Shown: positions 13,392-21,944, numbered from the stretch's first letter. The stretch is 36,693 bases of DNA from an uncultured Pseudomonadota bacterium (GCA_913044235.1 CAJWOS010000009.1:1-36693); one strand, 5' to 3'. Notes: a model not told the origin generated them from the sequence alone. Numbers and translations are program-made.

Positions 13392-15580
13392 GTGTGGCCG
13401 CGGGTAATGGCAGCAGTGGTGGGCTCTTGGGCCGCTGCATCGCCAAACAGATCCGCGGCTTCGGGAAGACAGACGTGCACGGCTCCGGCGGGCATGGTGA
13501 TCAGCCGTGCGCGCCCTTGAAATTGGCCGGAATCGGTGGTGACTCGTACCGAATCACCGGGGTGCAGGCCCACTCGCTTGGCATCGGTGTGCGAGATGAG
13601 AACGGCCTTGCGGTCGGTGCTGTCTACTGGAGGGGCGCGACGGGGCACCACCTGGAGCGGCGGGGCTGAGGCCAGCGGGACCGGCACGAAATCCGCCCGA
13701 CCCGACGCGGTGGGAAAGCTGGTCTCGGTGCCCGCGTGGCGTCCGCCGGGTTGGATCCAGTCTCCTGCGCTCGAGAGGGCGTCGATCCCCGCAAGTGTGG
13801 GCACAACCGTGGCAACTTCTCGACGAATCGCGGCGGCGTCGGGCCAGTAGAGCGCGGTCTCGAGCTCGGGATCGAGGGTGGTGGCCAGAGCGGCGAGGGC
13901 TTCCCATGGGGGGCGGGCGAGGGGCAGGCTGGGCAGCACCTGCGGACTGAATCGAATCCGGGCATCGGCGGTGTGCACTGTGGCGCCGCCGGCCTGTGCA
14001 TAGAAGCCATCGATGGGCAGCAGCACGGTGAGGGCAGCACCCTCGAGGGCCATCGAGGGCCGAACCACGGTGTCGAGAAACACCCGAACCCCCACGTGCT
14101 CGAAGGCTTGAACGGTGCGCAGGTCGCGCTGCAGGTGGGCGGAGAGGCACACGAGCAAGTCGAGCTCGCCTTGCGTCGCGAGCGCAGGCAGCTCGGTGGC
14201 CGACTGTCCGGGCTTCACAGGAACGAAGTGCCCACCCCAGTGTTTCGAGAGCTCTGCCGCGGTGCCCGGACCGATCACCTCGTGATTGGGCAGGTGGGTC
14301 GGGGCGACGCCGACGAGCTGGGCACCAGGACGTCCGATAGAGGTGGCGAGTGGCAGGATGCCGGTCCCATCCGTGCCGAACCAGCCGCGCAGCAGGTGGA
14401 GGTTTGCGAGGGCGCCAGCGGCCGCCGCTGCGTGTGGATGACGGGCGAGGCCCGTTCCGATGAGGGTGACGCCACGCTCGGCGCGAACGGCCAGCTCGGC
14501 CACCCATTCCATGTCGCGGCGGGGGCACCCTGCAGCGGCCTCGAGCTGGGACCAGGTGTGCGCAGCCAGCGCGGCGCTGAGGTGGTCGAGGCCATTGGTG
14601 CGTGTGTGAACGAAGGTGGTGTCAGAGCCCTTTCGCTCGACGATGGCCTTGGCCACACCGGTGAAGAACGCAGCATCGCCGCCCGCAGCGACCTCGACGA
14701 AGTCGTCGGCCAGCCGCACGCCGAACAGTGCGGCAGGGAGGTGGGTCTGGCTTCGGACCTGGGCCAGGGCCGGCTCTTGCACGGGATTGATCACCACGAT
14801 GCGCGCACCACGGCGCTTGGCAGCGAGCAGCAATGCGCGGGCGCGCGACTCGGCGGTGGACAGCTGTGTGCCGACCACAAACACCACTTGGGCGTCGAGG
14901 ATGTCTTCGGTTGAAGCGGTGGACCGTGGGGTCCCCAGCGCCGCGCCGAGGGTCGCCTCGAGGTCGCTGGGTGGACTGGGCGGCAGCAGGTCGACGTGGG
15001 CGCTCGTGAGCAGGCGCGCAGTCTTCGACAATGCGTAGGCGGCTTCGATCGACAAGCTCTCCTCGCCAGCGAGGAAGGCCATCCGCTTGCCGTTGGGCTT
15101 GGGCACGGCGGCCGCGATGGCGCGAAGGGCCTCGTCCCATCCCACCTTGGTGAAGCCACGGTCGCCTGCTCGGTGGATGTATGGCGACGCGAGACGGCCG
15201 AGCCGAGCCATCGCGGATGGAGCCATTGCCCGCAGGCGCGGGAGTTCGAGCAGGTCGGCGGGAGCGATGGGGGGCTGGGTATGCGACCGCACCTGATGCC
15301 GGCGAGTCTCGTCGATGTGGAAGCCTCCTGGGAGGCCATCGTGCAGCCCAGCCACGCCCAGACTCGAGCGGTCGCAGACGCCGTGGGCCAGGACGGACCA
15401 TGCGGCTGGCAGGTTGTCGAGGTTGTCGACGAGTGTGGACCAGAGGGAACGCCAGGGATGGACGCCAGGGAGGTTCCAGCCGAATGGGGTGACCGATGCC
15501 AGCGAGCGTGTACCCGGCACGGCCGGAAGCTGCGTCGTGGCAGAGCGGACGGGAGGCTTGGACGGTGGGGCGGTGCTCAT
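13388..15580 (-). CDS. Molybdopterin-dependent oxidoreductase, YdeP/FdhF-like
   Basis: About 730 aa. It follows the YdeP-type layout: VTPFGWNLPGVHPWRSLW near the start, GDRGFTKVGWDEALRAI, GARIVVINPVQEPAL, ADDFVEVAAGGDAAFFTGVAKAI (kept to the family), IGTGLARH and LANLHLLRGWFGTDGTGI for cofactor binding, and a C-terminal molydopterin dinucleotide domain (LISHTDAKRVGLHPGDSVRV). In relatives I recall, a CDGC...HLC set of cysteines stands where this protein has VCDRSS...HID, and no Cys takes the usual active-site place ahead of the ILDAQVVFVVG segment. The start is uncertain: ATG 15580 or 15640, neither with a clear ribosome site. It is coupled to fdhD. Confidence 0.82.
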   Translation of the reverse strand: MSTAPPSKPPVRSATTQLPAVPGTRSLASVTPFGWNLPGVHPWRSLWSTLVDNLDNLPAAWSVLAHGVCDRSSLGVAGLHDGLPGGFHIDETRRHQVRSHTQPPIAPADLLELPRLRAMAPSAMARLGRLASPYIHRAGDRGFTKVGWDEALRAIAAAVPKPNGKRMAFLAGEESLSIEAAYALSKTARLLTSAHVDLLPPSPPSDLEATLGAALGTPRSTASTEDILDAQVVFVVGTQLSTAESRARALLLAAKRRGARIVVINPVQEPALAQVRSQTHLPAALFGVRLADDFVEVAAGGDAAFFTGVAKAIVERKGSDTTFVHTRTNGLDHLSAALAAHTWSQLEAAAGCPRRDMEWVAELAVRAERGVTLIGTGLARHPHAAAAAGALANLHLLRGWFGTDGTGILPLATSIGRPGAQLVGVAPTHLPNHEVIGPGTAAELSKHWGGHFVPVKPGQSATELPALATQGELDLLVCLSAHLQRDLRTVQAFEHVGVRVFLDTVVRPSMALEGAALTVLLPIDGFYAQAGGATVHTADARIRFSPQVLPSLPLARPPWEALAALATTLDPELETALYWPDAAAIRREVATVVPTLAGIDALSSAGDWIQPGGRHAGTETSFPTASGRADFVPVPLASAPPLQVVPRRAPPVDSTDRKAVLISHTDAKRVGLHPGDSVRVTTDSGQFQGRARLITMPAGAVHVCLPEAADLFGDAAAQEPTTAAITRGHT

Positions 15581-15779
15581 CGACGGCTCTGCTGCAGACC
15601 GGGGAGTAGATGCCCGGCGGTTCGCTTCGGGGGCATCCATATGGATGGTGGGGCTAACCGGCCGGGGCTGGGGAAGGAGGACTCGCGGTGGGCCGGTTTT
15701 CCGCTGCGCGAGCGGGAGTCGTTTCCGCAAGAGGCGAGAGGAGGGGATAAGCAGGGCCGCGTCTCGATGGGAGCTGTCT

Positions 15780-17546
15780 GTGCCCGAGTCCACCGATGTG
15801 CCAAGCCCGGTCATGCTGCTGCAGCGTGCGGCCGATGTGGCGCTGGAACATCCGGAGCACACCAGCGATCGCCTGGCTGCGATTCACCGCGTGGCCCTCT
15901 TTGCAGTCCATCTCGACGATGGTCCCACGCTTGAGCGGATGATCGCGGAGCTCGACTCTCCCGCCCATCGAGCGCACTTGCAGGTGGTGCGGGCCCGAAA
16001 GTGGGATGCCCTCGGTGGCCTGCAAGTGGCGCTGGAACATGCCCATGGCGCGGTGGCTGCGCTGGACCTCCCCGGTCGCTGGCGCCCCGTCCTGCCCGAC
16101 TGGGTGGGCACAGACTCTGCACGAGCAGACCTCTGCACCTTGCTCGTGGTGTTGGGCGATGATCGCGCTGCAGCCGCCGTTGCGCGGGAGCTTCGTCGTG
16201 GCACGGTCCACCACGTTCGCTCGGTCGCTGCACTGGCACGTCTTCTGCCAGCCGCAGACGGCTGGGAGATGGTGTGCGAAGCCGTCTCGGCTGTGGAGCG
16301 TGCCTCTGAGCGCACGCGAGCCGCTCTGGCGGTGCTCGAGTCCCATCGGCCCGGCCCCCGTCTCGGGCCGGAGGCCCACCGAGCTCTGTCTCTGGTTGAT
16401 GCGGTGCTCGGCGAGTCGCCGGAACCTGCAGCCACAAAGGGAGCCGCGCGGGTGGCTGCGCGACTGGCACAGGTCTTCCTGGAGGTTCCTGCACTCTCGG
16501 CTGCGCTGGAGGCGTGGGGCCGAGCCGTGTCGCTGGCGGGCGACTGTCCGGGCAACGACCCTGATGCGGTGGCGGTGCTGTGTGCGGTCACGCAAGACCA
16601 GATCTCGAGGGTGGGCGAAGGTCCCGCATCCGTGACCTGGCAGAGCCTGCTCGACCGCTTGTCGGGCAATCCCCTGCCTCCGGATCCTCCGCACAGGGGG
16701 CCGTGGGCGTCGGTGCTGGCGGTGGCGCTCGCGCACCCCGTGCTTGCGGTTCCGCTTGCTCGCATCATCGCCCGCCATCCTGCGGTGCCGAGCGCCTGGG
16801 CTCATGCGCTCGGTCTGTTGCATGTGGCCGGGGAGCGTCCAGACCGTGCTGTTCGCGTGGCGGAAGTGCTCGCGACGGCCGCCGACCGGCACGAAGAAGA
16901 CCACGAGTCGAGGCTGCTGGCCGGACTGCTCTATGCGCTCGGTGGCGATGGCGATGGCGCATGGGAACACCTGTTGCGTGCGCTGGGCGACGACGGTCCC
17001 CGCATGACGTGGCTCTCCGGAGCGGACGGTCCGCAGCGGTACGAGCAGTGGTCGGTCGATGCGCTCCTCGCTGGGGGATTCTCGGAGCTGGCCGTGCTGT
17101 ACGCACGCATGGTGGCGGAGCCCGATGTGCGGGCGCACCTGCTGGCCCGATGCTTGACCCGGATGCCTGCAGGGGAAGGGGCGGCATCGCTCGGCGAAGA
17201 GGTGGCGAGCGCGCTCGCAGAGGCTCGAGAAGCCGACGTCTCTCCGTCTCTGGATGCAGGTCTGGCGAGACTCTTTTCTGTGGCGTGGGCAAGCGGCGAT
17301 GAGGATCGGGCTACGGCGCTGCTCGCCTGGCAGGTGGAGGCGTTGCAGCCCACCGGCACAGCGGCCTGGCTGAGTGGAGCCGGTCTCCTCCATCAAGCGC
17401 TCGACGCAATCGGCCCATCGCCCTCGGAATTGACGCGGCCCCTGGTCGAAGGCTGGAACCGCAGGATCGCGACGGCATCGCTCGAGGAGCAGCTCGAGTT
17501 GATCCTGGGGTGGTTGCACCTGCTTGAGCGCGACGCCGGACCCTGA
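15780..17546 (+). CDS. 588-aa helical repeat protein of unknown function
   Basis: The GTG at 15780 follows GGGAG with 6-nt spacing and is preferred over ATG 15813; upstream in-frame sequence antisense to the oxidoreductase lacks coding character. The protein has no signal peptide or membrane segment and is almost wholly Ala/Leu/Arg-rich helix, with repeated helix pairs such as AHALGLLHVAGERPDRAVRVAEVL and RLLAGLLYALGGDGDGAWEHLLRAL, typical of TPR-like alpha-solenoids. A cytoplasmic scaffold is likely. It starts 199 bp from the divergent YdeP-like gene and ends 13 nt before the convergent StrS-fold gene. No family recognised. Confidence 0.7.
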   Translation: MPESTDVPSPVMLLQRAADVALEHPEHTSDRLAAIHRVALFAVHLDDGPTLERMIAELDSPAHRAHLQVVRARKWDALGGLQVALEHAHGAVAALDLPGRWRPVLPDWVGTDSARADLCTLLVVLGDDRAAAAVARELRRGTVHHVRSVAALARLLPAADGWEMVCEAVSAVERASERTRAALAVLESHRPGPRLGPEAHRALSLVDAVLGESPEPAATKGAARVAARLAQVFLEVPALSAALEAWGRAVSLAGDCPGNDPDAVAVLCAVTQDQISRVGEGPASVTWQSLLDRLSGNPLPPDPPHRGPWASVLAVALAHPVLAVPLARIIARHPAVPSAWAHALGLLHVAGERPDRAVRVAEVLATAADRHEEDHESRLLAGLLYALGGDGDGAWEHLLRALGDDGPRMTWLSGADGPQRYEQWSVDALLAGGFSELAVLYARMVAEPDVRAHLLARCLTRMPAGEGAASLGEEVASALAEAREADVSPSLDAGLARLFSVAWASGDEDRATALLAWQVEALQPTGTAAWLSGAGLLHQALDAIGPSPSELTRPLVEGWNRRIATASLEEQLELILGWLHLLERDAGP

Positions 17547-17559
17547 GCCGCTTGCGGAG

Positions 17560-18792
17560 TCAGAACGCGGCCTGGAGGGCGTCGAGCAGAAGCTCGCCAT
17601 GGCGGTGGTCAAACGCATGCGACTGGCCCACGAACAGGCCGCGGTCGTGAATGGCATTGGCCACGGACAGATCCCCCTCCACGCGTACGCCCGGCACTTT
17701 GTCGAACGCAGGCTGGCGTGCGAGATTGGCGCCCGAGATCGGTCGCGTGGTGATGCCTTTCGCCTCGAGGACTGCACAGAGTGCTGGCCGGTCGAGGGGG
17801 GCATCTTCGCGCAGCATCATCGGAAAGCCGAACGCGGCGTGGGTGGTGCCGGGAAGCTCGGGGAAGACGTCGATCGGCAGCTCGGCATCTTGGATCAGTG
17901 CACACCACTGCTGATGGTTGGCGCGGCGCCGGGCCACAAAGTCGTCGAGGCGCCGCAGCTGGACGCGGCCCATCGCTCCTGAGACTTCCATGGGCCGCAC
18001 GTTGAATCCCGGCGAAAGGAACAAGAAGCGTGGATCGATGTGGGGGTGGTCGGCCTCACGGGCGGTCCGGTCGGTGCGCTCCCGCACCCAGCCATGGGCA
18101 CGGAGGCTTCGGCACGCGTCGGCAAACTCGGCGTCGTTTGTGGTGATGGCGCCGCCCTCACCGGTAGTGATGTGGTGACTGAAGAAGAAGCTGAAGGTGC
18201 CGGCCAGGCCGCGGGCCCCCACCTTGGCGCCGTCGATGGTGGCGCCATGGGCACCACAGGCATCCTCGAGCAGCAGGGGACTCTCGGCCCGACATGGGCT
18301 GCCGAGCAGGTGCAGGGCGAGCACCGGGCGGTCGTATGAACCTTCGAGTCCGAGCGAGTGGCGGTCGACATCGACAAGCACGGGGGTGAGCCCGGCCTGT
18401 GCCACAGAAAACAGGCTCGTCGACCAACCTACTGCCGGTACGAGCACTTCATCGCCGCGCTGCAGCCGCCCGGTCTCGATGAGGGCGGAGAGCATCACCA
18501 GCAGCGCGCTCGAGCCAGAATTCACCATGATGGTGTGATCAGCCCCCATCCACTCGGCCCACTCGGCCTCAAACGCGCGGACCTCAGGACCCATCGTGAG
18601 CCAGCCATCGAGCAGGCACCCCATGGCTGCGGCCAGCTCCTCTTTACCGAAAGGGGGCACCGCCAGTGGCAGTCGGTCTGCGGGTGCCGAGCGGTTGGGA
18701 TCAAAGTCGGTGAACCGCTCAAGCAGTGCATCAACCGCCGCTTGGCGCTCGTGGGACCCGGCGTGGCTGGACGATGGGACTTCGATGGACAT
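17560..18792 (-). CDS. StrS-fold PLP enzyme with Lys-to-His change, ColD/RfbH-like sugar 3-dehydratase
   Basis: A 410-aa protein of the DegT/DnrJ/EryC1/StrS fold. It has LLDGWLTMGPEVRAFE, SGSSALLVMLSAL and the cofactor Asp in LLEDACGAHG (D178). The segment that normally holds the PLP lysine reads SFFFSHHITTGEGG, so His206 replaces it; this HHxTxGEGG pattern is that of ColD and RfbH, which remove the 3-hydroxyl of 4-keto-6-deoxysugars with PMP instead of transferring an amine. The C-terminal ARQPAFDKV part also matches RfbH. The four-cysteine iron-sulfur motif of RfbH is not seen, so it is nearer ColD. It is the last gene after GT2 and SGNH genes (43-nt gap). Confidence 0.82.
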   Translation of the reverse strand: MSIEVPSSSHAGSHERQAAVDALLERFTDFDPNRSAPADRLPLAVPPFGKEELAAAMGCLLDGWLTMGPEVRAFEAEWAEWMGADHTIMVNSGSSALLVMLSALIETGRLQRGDEVLVPAVGWSTSLFSVAQAGLTPVLVDVDRHSLGLEGSYDRPVLALHLLGSPCRAESPLLLEDACGAHGATIDGAKVGARGLAGTFSFFFSHHITTGEGGAITTNDAEFADACRSLRAHGWVRERTDRTAREADHPHIDPRFLFLSPGFNVRPMEVSGAMGRVQLRRLDDFVARRRANHQQWCALIQDAELPIDVFPELPGTTHAAFGFPMMLREDAPLDRPALCAVLEAKGITTRPISGANLARQPAFDKVPGVRVEGDLSVANAIHDRGLFVGQSHAFDHRHGELLLDALQAAF

Positions 18793-18835
18793 GGGCGCTC
18801 CCGACCGTCGGCAGAGCGCGACCGTCGAGATCGTT

Positions 18836-19543
18836 TTACCGCAGCCAGCGCGTATGGTGCAGTTCGGACAGCAAGACCTTGATGTGGTCTTTGCCCACGG
18901 GCCAGGACAGCGCCTTGCTCTCGCCACCGCTTCGCTGACCCTCGTGCGTGGCGATCTCTTCGATGCGCCAGCCGCGGGTCATGGCCCGGATGCTGATTTG
19001 ATACTCGATGGGGAAGCGCTTCACGGTGGTGGCCAGCTCGACCAGGCGCTCGCGCGGCAGCGCGCGGAACCCGTTGATGGTGTCGGTCACGTAGGGCCCA
19101 TCGTGGAACAAGGCGTTGGCGATCCAGGTGAGCGCTTTATTCACGCGGGCGCGGGGACGAGCCCAGTCCTGCTCTTCATTGACCGCGCCGCGGGCAAACC
19201 GACTGGCGATGGCGAGATCCGCTCCGTCTCGCACAAGGTCGTCGAGGCGAATGATGTCGGCAGGGTCTTCGTTGCCATCTGGCGAGTAGAACACCAGCCT
19301 CGCGGTGTCGGTGGCTTCGAGCGCCACGCGAAAAGCCACTCCGCGACCGGGAATGGACTGGTCGAGGATTGGGATCCCTCGCTCGGTGAGAAACGCCCGG
19401 GTGCCATCGGTGCTGCCACCATCGACCGCCAGTGTGCGGGCAAAGCGGTCGATTGGAATCTGTTCGAACGTTTCCCTGAGCCCATCGATCTCGTTGAGAA
19501 CGAGGAGAACGATGGTGCAGTCGCGAAGGCCATCGGGAGTCAT
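18836..19543 (-). CDS. Family 2 glycosyltransferase (dolichol-phosphate mannosyltransferase-like)
   Basis: A 235-aa GT-A fold enzyme without membrane helices. It has TIVLLVLNEIDGL, then AVDGGSTDGTRAFL (nucleotide-sugar binding) and FYSPDGNEDPADI, the metal-binding DxD-like loop, followed by RFARGAVNEEQD and the acceptor-side NGFRALPRERL as in DPM1-type transferases. The ATG at 19543 overlaps the SGNH gene's stop (ATGA). It probably adds a sugar to a lipid carrier or glycan at the inner face of the membrane; together with the StrS-fold dehydratase it suggests synthesis of a deoxysugar-containing surface glycan. Confidence 0.85.
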   Translation of the reverse strand: MTPDGLRDCTIVLLVLNEIDGLRETFEQIPIDRFARTLAVDGGSTDGTRAFLTERGIPILDQSIPGRGVAFRVALEATDTARLVFYSPDGNEDPADIIRLDDLVRDGADLAIASRFARGAVNEEQDWARPRARVNKALTWIANALFHDGPYVTDTINGFRALPRERLVELATTVKRFPIEYQISIRAMTRGWRIEEIATHEGQRSGGESKALSWPVGKDHIKVLLSELHHTRWLR

Positions 19544-20532
19544 CGGGCCGGTCCGAGGAGGTCGTTTTCAGCGAGGAACTCGTGGACCCACTCCGCAATC
19601 AGGGCGTTGCCCGCGGCGTTGGCATGTCCGCGATCGCGTGGGAAGTACAGCTCCGCTTTTCGGCTTTCTTCTTCCATCTTGGCCTGTGTGTCGAGGTAAA
19701 GGACCCCGAGCTCTTCGGCGGCCGCAGAGAGGATGCGCCGATGTCCGGCCATGTAGCCTTCGCGCTCGAGCGGGTAGGGAAAGAGGATCGGGGTGGCGCC
19801 AGATGCGGTCACGCGGTCCACAAGTCCGCGCAGGTTTGCGACGAAATCTTCGGGAGGCACGCGATACACACCGCCGGTATCGTTGGCCCCGATTTCCTTG
19901 GCTTCGATCTGGATGCCGCCGATCAGGCTGCGCAGTCCCAGGTAGGTGCGCGAGCGATGCAGCAGGTGCTGCTTCATGAAGCGGGCGTCGCGCTGCAGGA
20001 TGGCCTGACTCCGGTCGGAATATTCGGCCTTCCGTGAGTCCTGGACGACGTAGCCGATGACTACCACGTCGGGCTCGTAGTACTTGAGGGTCTCGTCCCA
20101 CAGCCACATGCCCTGGAAGCTGGTGTATCCAGGCTGTCCGCCGTTGATGATCTCCGTGTTTGGGTGGCCCGATGCCCGTGTGAGAACTTCCAGTCGCGCG
20201 GGATACGAGTCGGGGTCGTCGACTCCCCAGCCGAAGGTGGTGGAGCAGCCCAGAGGCATGATTCGCCAGGTTCCAGGGCGCTTGTCGGTCTCGTGGAGCG
20301 GGTACCGAACGCCGTTGTCGTCGGTCGAGACCTGGAAGGTGCCGCTCACCTCGCGGTGCGCCATGTCAAAGCGCTCCAGGTTGGGATCCGAGACCCAGTA
20401 CACCTGGTTGTGCTTGAACCGACCGGTGGCCTGCGGCCATCCCGCAGCCATCAGACCCATTTCCGCCGCGCCGAACACCACAAGTGTGGTGACGGCCGAA
20501 AACATCGCTTTCTGGGTGACCGAGCTGGCCAT
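19540..20532 (-). CDS. SGNH/GDSL-type hydrolase, membrane-anchored or exported
   Basis: About 330 aa. A hydrophobic N-terminal segment (MFSAVTTLVVFGAAEMGLMAAGW) is a signal anchor. The SGNH blocks are LGCSTTFGWG (block I with nucleophile Ser in GxS), NGGQPGYTSFQG (block II Gly), and the catalytic pair in PRDRGHANAAGNALIA (Asp...His). Such proteins often add or remove acetyl groups on sugars. ATG 20532 is preferred to the GTG two codons upstream (20538). It lies between a lipoprotein gene (33-nt gap) and GT2 (4-nt overlap), so a role in glycan O-acetylation or deacetylation is the natural guess. Confidence 0.78.
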   Translation of the reverse strand: MASSVTQKAMFSAVTTLVVFGAAEMGLMAAGWPQATGRFKHNQVYWVSDPNLERFDMAHREVSGTFQVSTDDNGVRYPLHETDKRPGTWRIMPLGCSTTFGWGVDDPDSYPARLEVLTRASGHPNTEIINGGQPGYTSFQGMWLWDETLKYYEPDVVVIGYVVQDSRKAEYSDRSQAILQRDARFMKQHLLHRSRTYLGLRSLIGGIQIEAKEIGANDTGGVYRVPPEDFVANLRGLVDRVTASGATPILFPYPLEREGYMAGHRRILSAAAEELGVLYLDTQAKMEEESRKAELYFPRDRGHANAAGNALIAEWVHEFLAENDLLGPAR

Positions 20533-20565
20533 GAACACCCCGACCGCAGAGGCCGAATGGGGAAG

Positions 20566-21411
20566 CTACTTGGCCGGAGAGATCTCGACCGATGCATGGT
20601 CGATGATGCCGCCCGCCTGGTACCAGGTGTTGTCATAGAAGGTGTCGTCGTTGATCCGGTACGACACAGAGCCGTTTTCGGGAGCGGTGAAGAGAAGCTC
20701 TTCGCCCACCGGGTAGATGGTCTCCACGCCGGCGTCAGTCACGAACTTCATGACGAGCATGCCGCGGTAGCAGCCTTCGATGTTGCAGGGCATCTCACTG
20801 CCGGCGGTCGCATCGCCGGGGTCGCCACCCACGTTGATCCAGTCGCCTTTGTCGGTGAGCCGGAAGCGGTCCTTGGATGTGCCGGAGATGCGCACCTTGT
20901 CGTCTTTGCAGATGGGCATCGAGCGCTGCCAGCCGGTGTCGATCTCCAGGTAGTCATACATGGTGTAGTCGAAGTGGTTGAAGCACTCGCCCGCCGTGAG
21001 CTGCCCTGGAAGCTGGTTGAGCCAGCTGCCCCAGCCATCGGTGTTGCCACCGGTGGAAGCGGTCTTGCAGAACTCGAGGTTTTTCGCAGCGACGGTCTCG
21101 GCCTTGGTCATGTCGCCGAAGAGCGTAGTCTCGACTTCGTCGACGACGCTGCCCTTGAACTGGACCCCATCTTCTCGTTCACCCTTCCACTGGGTCATCA
21201 TCGCATCGAGCGCTTCTGCACGCTTGAGCTTGCGCTGCACTTCATCCATCGTGCTGAACGCCGGCGGGTGGTAGCACGCGAATGTGGCGGTCTCAGAGAC
21301 CTTGTGCCAGCCTTCAAGCGGTGCCACGGGTCCGGTGGGCTTCTTGGGGCATCCTACGGCCAGCATGAGGCCGGCCATCGAAAACCAGCGGGCGCTGAAG
21401 GAATACTGCAT
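20566..21411 (-). CDS. Lipoprotein of unknown function
   Basis: A 281-aa protein. The ATG at 21411 follows AGGAG with 6-nt spacing. The signal (FSMAGLMLAVGC) has a good lipobox, giving Cys21. The mature part has several cysteines (FACYHPP, EFCKTA, GECFNH, MPICKDD, MPCNIEGCYRG) that could form disulfides, and a beta-rich C-terminal half. I do not recognise a domain. It heads the SGNH-GT2-StrS group with a 33-nt gap and so may belong to the same envelope pathway, but it is also directly downstream of the atp genes across a 233-bp spacer. Confidence 0.7.
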   Translation of the reverse strand: MQYSFSARWFSMAGLMLAVGCPKKPTGPVAPLEGWHKVSETATFACYHPPAFSTMDEVQRKLKRAEALDAMMTQWKGEREDGVQFKGSVVDEVETTLFGDMTKAETVAAKNLEFCKTASTGGNTDGWGSWLNQLPGQLTAGECFNHFDYTMYDYLEIDTGWQRSMPICKDDKVRISGTSKDRFRLTDKGDWINVGGDPGDATAGSEMPCNIEGCYRGMLVMKFVTDAGVETIYPVGEELLFTAPENGSVSYRINDDTFYDNTWYQAGGIIDHASVEISPAK

Positions 21412-21585
21412 GAGCGACTCCTGATCGGAATCGGTGTCTTACCCGATGGCAGCGCGAAAGTCGAGTGCTCCAACGGGGTTGCGCGCCAGGGCTTCATCTG
21501 AATGAACCCATTGACAGAGCCGAGAACCAAAACAAGGAACCGTGCCAGCCAGACAAAGTCGGGCATGGACGGATCCTTGCTGGGA

Positions 21586-21605
21586 CAGCCGCCCGAGAGC
21601 GGCTG
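21586..21605 (-). other. Second hairpin downstream of atpE
   Basis: CAGCCGC / GCGGCTG, a perfect 7-bp stem with a 6-nt loop, 3 nt beyond the larger hairpin on the minus strand. No T-run follows. Confidence 0.5.
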
Positions 21606-21608
21606 CAG

Positions 21609-21638
21609 TGGACGGAGGCCGTAGCGGCACTCCGTCCA
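21609..21638 (-). terminator. Long two-tier hairpin just after the atpE stop codon
   Basis: On the minus strand, starting 6 nt after the stop, TGGACGGAG pairs fully with CTCCGTCCA (9 bp) and encloses a second perfect stem GCCG / CGGC with a 3-nt loop CTA; a single T is bulged between the two. There is no U-run, so it is either an intrinsic terminator of the U-less kind, or an mRNA 3'-end stabiliser for the abundant c-subunit message. Confidence 0.55.
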
Positions 21639-21644
21639 AGGTCA

Positions 21645-21944
21645 TCACACCTTGCCAACGAGCTGGAAAGCGATGACGAGTGCGTAGATGACAAGGGACT
21701 CGATCAGTGCGAGGCCGATGATCATCGGGGTGAAGAGCTTGCCGCTGGCCTGTGGGTTGCGGGCAATGCCTTCGAGAGCGGCAGCAGCAGCGCGGCCCTG
21801 ACCGAGTGCACCACCGACAGCAGCCACGCCGATGGCGAGGCCAGCGGCCATTGCGATGTCGCCAGAGGCGTCGGCAGCGAGGGCGGGGTTGGCCACGAGA
21901 AGCAGGACGAGAGTGGCGGGCAGGACCCGGACGAGCTTCTTCAT
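21645..21944 (-). CDS. atpE: F0F1 ATP synthase subunit c
   Basis: A 99-aa proteolipid. An N-terminal signal peptide (cleavage near ALA, residue 23) is followed by the two-helix hairpin, with loop ARNPQA and the ion-carrying Glu82 in [11 protein letters not shown]. The sequence GALGQG places Gln49 in helix 1, and Ser83 follows Glu82; a Gln plus Glu-Ser set is part of the sodium-ligand signature known from Ilyobacter, although the Thr that completes it is Leu here. Ribosome site GGAG, spacing 6. It is the last gene of the atpZ-I-B-E unit, 41 nt after atpB. Confidence 0.95.
   Translation of the reverse strand: MKKLVRVLPATLVLLLVANPALAADASGDIAMAAGLAIGVAAVGGALGQGRAAAAALEGIARNPQASGKLFTPMIIGLALIESLVIYALVIAFQLVGKV

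Noticed and set aside
15654..17804. 716-aa minus-strand frame antisense to the helical protein
   Set aside because: Arg/Gln/His-rich translation with no domain; it also crosses into the StrS-fold gene in a wrong frame.
21354..21566. Small 70-aa hydrophobic frame between atpE and the lipoprotein gene
   Set aside because: It runs into the start of the lipoprotein gene in another frame, its C-terminal half is low-complexity, and there is no family resemblance.
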